Positions 6,094 through 7,251 of a DNA stretch of 7,251 nucleotides are shown here, piece by piece. Position 1 is the stretch's first letter. The number at the start of each line of letters is the position of its first letter. Made by a program: the position numbers and the translations under genes. The stretch is from Rhodanobacteraceae bacterium (lineage in GTDB: Bacteria > Pseudomonadota > Gammaproteobacteria > Xanthomonadales > Rhodanobacteraceae): the NCBI GenBank assembly GCA_012270595.1, contig JAAXIA010000130.1, positions 1-7,251 of the forward strand. Reading direction: 5' to 3'. A model generated the notes under the pieces. The model searched no databases. It saw only the letters and a program-made list of their open reading frames with translations, and was not told where the DNA came from.

Positions 6094-7251
6094 GTGAGTA
6101 GCAATATCGCTCCTATCCACCGCGCGCTGCTTAGCGTTTCCGACAAATCTGGTCTTATCGAACTGGCGCGCCGGCTCGAAGCACTCGGAGTAAGCCTGCT
6201 TTCCACTGGTGGCTCGGCCCGTGCGCTGCGCAAGGCGGGTATCGCGGTGACCGATGTAAGTAAGATCACCGGATTTCCGGAAATTATGGATGGCCGGGTA
6301 AAAACACTCCACCCGAAGATCCACGGTGCCTTGCTGGGTCGCCGCGACCTGGATAGCGAGGTGATGGATGAGCTTGGCATCATCGCCATCGACCTGCTAA
6401 TTACCCAGCTCTACCCGTTTGAAAACACCGTCGCAAAACCCGACTGCACCCTTGAAGAAGCCATTGAGAACATCGACATTGGCGGCCCTGCCATGCTACG
6501 TTCGGCCGCAAAGAACTGGAACGCCGTGGGTGTCATTACCGCGACAGAACAATATGACGAGGTACTTACCGAGATTGAACAATTAGGTGGTCTTTCTCGT
6601 GCCACACGCTTCAAATTGGCGGTGGAAGCATTTAATCGTGTGGCTTGCTACGACAGCGCGATCAGTAATTACCTTTCGTCGCTCAAGCTCGACGACACAC
6701 AGCAAGGCATCATCAGCCAGTCTCCTTTTCCGACACAGGCCAACATGCATTTCACCAAACTGATGGATCTGCGTTATGGTGAAAACCCGCATCAGCGCGC
6801 GGCGTTTTACCGTGAAGAGCACCCGCAGCCAGGCACGATAGCGACCTGCAATCAATTACAGGGCAAGGCGCTTTCCTTCAACAATATTGCCGATGCCGAT
6901 GCCGCTTGGGCATGTGTAAGCAGTTTTGTCGAACCGGCCTGTGTCATTGTCAAGCATGTCAACCCCTGCGGCGTGGCGGTAAGCCTAAACGGCATTGCCA
7001 GGGCCTTCGAGCTGGCCTGGCAGACGGAACCCGTTTCTGCCTTTGGCGGTGCTATCGCCTTCAACCGTGTGCTCGATGGTATCACCGCACAGGCCATTGC
7101 TTCCCGTCAGTTCGTTGAACTGGTGGTTGCGCCGGGTTTTGCTTCCGAGGCAATTGAAGTTCTTGGCAAGAAAAAGCATCTGCGCGTGCTGCACGTCCCC
7201 GTGCCCACCGTAATCGGCTCCGAGGTATCTACTTGTCGCCCAGCGCTGGAT
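6094..7251 (+). CDS. purH: PurH, bifunctional AICAR formyltransferase / IMP cyclohydrolase (N-terminal 386 residues, 3' truncated by window)
   Basis: PurH performs the last two steps of purine synthesis: 10-formyl-THF-dependent formylation of AICAR to FAICAR and ring closure to IMP, in the cytosol. The frame is open from GTG 6094 to the window end; full PurH has roughly 520-530 residues, so about a quarter is missing. An in-frame TAA at 6085-6087 leaves GTG as the only plausible start before the conserved [11 protein letters not shown]. The IMP cyclohydrolase (MGS-like) domain shows STGGSARAL (37-45), [20 protein letters not shown] (59-78), YPFENTV and [16 protein letters not shown] (126-141) with Lys140. 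The formyltransferase domain shows RYGENPHQ (227-234) and the catalytic Lys287-His288 in [11 protein letters not shown], then FGGAIAFN. Oddity: Gln105 sits before LYPF where Asn is usual. The Shine-Dalgarno is poor (GAG about 9 nt upstream). Upstream is the Rieske gene, not fis as in many gammaproteobacteria. Confidence 0.96.
   Translation, partial: MSSNIAPIHRALLSVSDKSGLIELARRLEALGVSLLSTGGSARALRKAGIAVTDVSKITGFPEIMDGRVKTLHPKIHGALLGRRDLDSEVMDELGIIAIDLLITQLYPFENTVAKPDCTLEEAIENIDIGGPAMLRSAAKNWNAVGVITATEQYDEVLTEIEQLGGLSRATRFKLAVEAFNRVACYDSAISNYLSSLKLDDTQQGIISQSPFPTQANMHFTKLMDLRYGENPHQRAAFYREEHPQPGTIATCNQLQGKALSFNNIADADAAWACVSSFVEPACVIVKHVNPCGVAVSLNGIARAFELAWQTEPVSAFGGAIAFNRVLDGITAQAIASRQFVELVVAPGFASEAIEVLGKKKHLRVLHVPVPTVIGSEVSTCRPALD

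Noticed and set aside
6027..6389. Open frames on the - strand opposite the purH start region.
   Set aside because: They are antisense to the conserved N-terminal domain of PurH and show no family motifs.
1..7251. Checked for mobile elements, CRISPR-like spaced repeats, tRNA genes and an undescribed defence or mobile system.
   Set aside because: The window is dense with housekeeping genes in one direction, and no terminal inverted repeats, spaced repeats, cloverleaf or transposase-like sequence was seen.

Overview
The window comes from a bacterial chromosome and is almost fully coding on the + strand. It holds the tail of sufB, then sufC, sufD and sufS (SUF iron-sulfur cluster assembly), a YihG-type membrane acyltransferase, a shortened GNAT-like protein, a small Rieske ferredoxin, and the first two thirds or more of purH. 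The proteins look proteobacterial, most likely gammaproteobacterial. The acyltransferase resembles E. coli YihG along its whole length. The arrangement sufBCDS plus GNAT plus Rieske ferredoxin, including the C-terminal WTRDDR of the ferredoxin, recalls the suf loci of Xanthomonas-like bacteria. This placement is inference from remembered families, not a search result.

Layout: sufB (1-591, 5' end outside the window) is followed by a 93-bp gap, then sufC (685-1452), sufD (1449-2753) and sufS (2750-4069), the last three joined by ATGA 4-bp overlaps. A 116-bp gap with a perfect 13-bp tandem duplication leads to the acyltransferase (4186-5097). A 70-bp gap with a perfect 8-bp-stem hairpin (5108-5127) leads to the GNAT-like gene (5168-5608), which overlaps the Rieske gene (5605-5931) by ATGA. 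After 162 bp purH starts at a GTG (6094) and runs off the right edge. No intergenic stretch exceeds 300 bp. I saw no tRNA, rRNA, CRISPR array, insertion sequence or clear factor-independent terminator.

How the genes work together: SufS takes sulfur from cysteine as an enzyme persulfide, and the SufB-SufC-SufD complex builds the cluster using SufC ATPase activity. The key catalytic residues that fall in the window are all present. No SufE, SufU or SufA gene is seen here, so the sulfur-relay partner must lie elsewhere. The Rieske protein carries a 2Fe-2S cluster and may be a client or electron-transfer partner of this system. The GNAT-like protein has apparently lost the acetyl-CoA-binding core of its fold yet keeps an open frame overlapping the Rieske start. 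YihG and PurH have no evident functional link to iron-sulfur assembly.

The core is ordinary SUF machinery and I do not see a clear new system. The points most worth a second look are the GNAT-like protein without motif A, the acyltransferase placed among the suf accessory genes, the hairpin after it, and the substitutions in PurH and SufS at usually conserved sites.
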